From: an uncultured Oscillospiraceae bacterium
Lineage (GTDB): Bacteria > Bacillota > Clostridia > Oscillospirales > Oscillospiraceae
NCBI GenBank assembly: GCA_934659425.1
Contig: CAKUHU010000013.1
Location: 1-24,661, forward strand
DNA: 24,661 bases
Direction of reading: 5' to 3'
The translations under genes were made by a program, and so were the position numbers. Each line of letters begins with the position of its first letter. Position 1 is the stretch's first letter. This document shows positions 23,267 through 24,661 of this stretch, in pieces. The notes below the pieces were generated by a model. The model saw only the letters and a list, made by a program, of their open reading frames with translations, did no database searches and had not been told where the DNA came from.

Positions 23267-23565
23267 TTGAGAAGTGGGCTTGACACAGAGGAGGAAGCCC
23301 TTTCTATGCTGCCCCCCGCATATTGGATCGACAGCTCCCCTCTGCTGCAGGTCAATTCCATGGAGCGCTCTGCGTCGGTGTGAAGCCCCTTTGAGAGCCT
23401 GCGGTCATGGTAGGAATCCTTTCCCGGCTGAATATTTTCCTCTGAAAGGGATAGGGGAATGTGGCGATTCTCCAGTGGGCAGGAGACTGCCAGACTCAAA
23501 TGCCCCATAGAAGCGGCAACTTTTCCGAGGCCGGTGAGTGCGGCAAACAGGGCAGTCAAAATTAG
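23267..23565 (-). pseudogene. Degenerate reading frame, possibly a decayed exported protein
   Basis: On the minus strand an open frame reads ILTALFAALTGLGKVAAS, a signal-like hydrophobic start, then a polar stretch (CPLENRHIPLSLSEENIQPG, DAERSMELTCSRGELSIQYA) and runs into the asnS terminator without its own stop. There is no ATG or ribosome binding site; the nearest start is TTG at 23559. No family is recognised. It may be a gene remnant or chance coding; nothing intact is seen in 23267-23806. Confidence 0.25.
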
Positions 23566-23812
23566 GAAAGATAGATAAGCTCACCTTATGGGATCACCAT
23601 TTCTAAAAAAATGACGTGGGGCATCAACTGGATTTATGCAGTGAATGCCATACGTCCTTTTTATCATATCAAATCTTTTTCGGGATACAAGGGAAAATAG
23701 CGGCGTTTTTACGGGTTGCTCAAAAGGGCCTGGATGCAGGATGATGCCTGAATCCAGGCGCAGATCGTGACCTTCCTGTGCGGGAATATGAAATAAGACC
23801 CACTCGTCAGCA

Positions 23813-23856
23813 AAAGGTGGGGCGGCTCGTGTTCGAACCACCCCGCCTTTTTTCTA
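23813..23856 (+). terminator. Plus-strand terminator-like hairpin without an obvious gene
   Basis: An 11-bp stem (AAAAGGTGGGG / CCCCGCCTTTT with one T-G wobble) and an 18-nt loop are followed by TTTTTTC on the plus strand. The wobble becomes a C-A mismatch on the minus strand, so the plus strand is the better fit. No intact plus-strand gene ends here. Confidence 0.5.
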
Positions 23857-24300
23857 TCTGTTTTGACAAAAACCGCATTGTCCCCATGCTATAGATCCGA
23901 AAGGACGCGGTGAACTGACCTTGCCAGTCGAGAAGGGCGTAAAGCCTGATCTTCACATCGCTCGTCATGCTGTAGCTGCCCTCGTTTGCCCAATAGCGCC
24001 CCCGTTGGGCTGGACCTTCCAGAGTTATGATATACTGCCCTTCGTCTCGGGCTTCAAGGGAGGTTCGGAAGCGAAGCTGGGGCTCCGGCATCCCACCGGA
24101 CAAGTCTTTGACCCACTTGCCCGCCTCCATGCCGGGAAAGTTCTGAATCCAGCCGCCGTTGTCCACAATACTCCTCCGTGCCCTGGCCCCTGGGGCTGCG
24201 AATACCACGGCGCACCGCTCTCCGGCTCGGTACAGATGGGCCCAATAAGCAACCCGGCGGGGGAAGGGCGGAGTTGTGGGTTATTCATCCACCAGTCCGC
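23855..24300 (-). pseudogene. Probable frameshifted remnant of an unknown protein
   Basis: On the minus strand the frame ending near 23855 encodes a protein-like C-terminal region: SIVDNGGWIQNFPGMEAGKW, PEPQLRFRTSLEARDEGQYI, YWANEGSYSMTSDVKIRLYA and LLDWQGQFTASFRIYSMGTM. Its upstream part looks as if it continues in another frame (WWMNNPQLRPSPAGLLIGPI followed by CTEPESGAPWYSQPQG), which points to an indel around 24185-24205. No start codon with a ribosome binding site is seen. The 3' end runs into the terminator-like hairpin at 23813-23856. No family is recognised and the call is tentative. Confidence 0.35.
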
Positions 24301-24350
24301 CCTGCTCAGCAGGTGGCGCCGCGTATCTGTTGGTCCCCGAAAATGGACAG

Positions 24351-24377
24351 TCCCCGGAATTTTTCCGGGGATTTTTT
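24351..24377 (+). terminator. Plus-strand terminator without an obvious gene
   Basis: A perfect 9-bp stem (TCCCCGGAA / TTCCGGGGA, arms 24351-24359 and 24363-24371) with a 3-nt loop is followed by TTTTTT on the plus strand. On the minus strand there is no T-run after it. No intact plus-strand gene precedes it. Confidence 0.7.
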
Positions 24378-24426
24378 CCTTAGTTGTATTGCGCCACTGG
24401 AAAAAAAGTGTTACCATAAACCTGGT

Positions 24427-24446
24427 TATAGAACATACGTTCTATA
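24427..24446. promoter_or_regulatory. LexA (SOS) box-like palindrome
   Basis: A perfect palindrome with 8-bp arms, TATAGAAC-ATAC-GTTCTATA, contains GAAC-N4-GTTC, the core of the Gram-positive LexA/DinR box. There is no intact gene directly downstream on either strand: the minus side leads into the remnant region and the plus side faces the tRNA terminator. Confidence 0.5.
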
Positions 24447-24452
24447 AAGGGT

Positions 24453-24496
24453 GGGGGAAAAAGAAATCCGGTCAATCATATTAGATCGACCGGATT
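24453..24496 (-). terminator. Terminator of the tRNA-Thr/tRNA-Tyr transcript
   Basis: On the minus strand a 13-bp stem with one G-T wobble (arms 24484-24496 and 24465-24477) is followed by TCTTTTTCCCCC. The first arm begins at the last base of the encoded CCA of tRNA-Tyr. Confidence 0.85.
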
Positions 24497-24580
24497 GGTG
24501 GAGGAGGGTGGATTCGAACCACCGAAGCGATACGCAACAGATTTACAGTCTGCCCCATTTGGCCACTCTGGAACTCCTCC
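24496..24580 (-). tRNA. tRNA-Tyr (GUA)
   Basis: This 85-nt class II tRNA includes an encoded CCA. The acceptor GGAGGAG pairs with CTCCTCC followed by A-CCA. The anticodon loop is CTGTAAA with anticodon GTA, the T-loop is GGTTCGAATCC, and there is a long variable arm (TGCGTATCGCTTCG region), as expected for bacterial tRNA-Tyr. It follows tRNA-Thr by 5 nt in one transcript. Confidence 0.96.
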
Positions 24581-24585
24581 AAATA

Positions 24586-24661
24586 TGGAGCTGGTGGACG
24601 GACTTGAACCCCCGACCTGCTGATTACAAATCAGCTGCTCTACCAACTGAGCTACACCAGC
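24586..24661 (-). tRNA. tRNA-Thr (UGU)
   Basis: This 76-nt tRNA includes an encoded CCA and ends exactly at the window edge. The acceptor GCTGGTG pairs with CACCAGC followed by T-CCA. The anticodon stem is GCTGA/TCAGC with loop TTTGTAA, giving anticodon TGT. The D-loop AGCTCAGTTGGTAGAGC and T-loop GGTTCAAGTCC are standard. More tRNA genes may lie beyond the window. Confidence 0.96.

Noticed and set aside
23280..23310. TTGACA on the plus strand just after the asnS terminator as a promoter
   Set aside because: The only -10-like hexamer (TATGCT) is 19 bp away, and no intact gene follows.
23832..24523. 11-nt direct repeat TTCGAACCACC shared by tRNA-Tyr and the hairpin at 23813-23856, as a possible attachment-site pair
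   Set aside because: The shared bases are mostly the universal T-loop sequence, and the match does not extend toward the tRNA 3' end as an integration duplication should.

Overview
The window looks like a chromosomal segment of a GC-rich, Gram-positive gut Clostridia member, probably Oscillospiraceae (Flavonifractor/Lawsonibacter/Oscillibacter-like). That placement rests on AGGAGG-type ribosome binding sites, a high density of lipoproteins with Firmicutes lipoboxes, the secG-rnr neighbourhood, DUF4358 next to MBOAT/DHHW genes, and many intrinsic terminators. It is inferred from gene content and was not tested by a database search. No insertion sequence, intact prophage or CRISPR array is visible.

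Layout. (1) 1-3450, minus strand: an envelope O-acylation cluster made of a DUF4358 lipoprotein, an MBOAT acyltransferase and a DHHW/AlgX-like partner. A hairpin separates the lipoprotein gene from the acyltransferase pair. (2) 3582-6100, minus: a PstS-like binding lipoprotein overlapping a WG-repeat-like lipoprotein. Four 10-11-bp-phased TGTYAC-like repeats, resembling a Pho box, lie just upstream of the promoter. (3) 6229-9935, minus: secG, rnr (RNase R) and a NagZ-like GH3 lipoprotein; rnr and the GH3 gene overlap by 4 bp. (4) 10252-11184, plus: a ketopantoate-reductase-family protein, divergent from secG. It converges through a shared bidirectional terminator on a minus-strand aminotransferase-malic enzyme pair (11242-13673). 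(5) 13846-14460, plus: uridine kinase, with its promoter packed against that of the aminotransferase. (6) 14547-15588, minus: a small SLH-domain exported protein and the remnant of a TctA-type tricarboxylate transporter subunit. (7) 15657-18277, minus: a pseudouridine catabolism operon of HTH-PfkB kinase, YgjV-like membrane protein and pseudouridine-5'-phosphate glycosidase, with a strong promoter and a palindrome at the predicted start of transcription. (8) 18348-21737, plus: an orphan lipoprotein, a probably frameshifted small membrane ORF, a LytTR DNA-binding protein and two membrane proteins, the first beginning with a DUF3021-like region. (9) 21752-23262, plus: asnS with its own promoter and terminator. 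(10) 23263-24495: a gene-poor stretch of about 1.2 kb holding decayed reading frames, plus-strand terminators and an isolated LexA-box-like palindrome. It ends at a minus-strand tRNA-Thr(UGU)-tRNA-Tyr(GUA) pair.

Most genes are housekeeping or common accessory functions. The least explained parts are the LytTR/membrane module, the candidate Pho-controlled lipoprotein pair, the YgjV-like protein inside the pseudouridine operon, and the scarred region next to the tRNAs.
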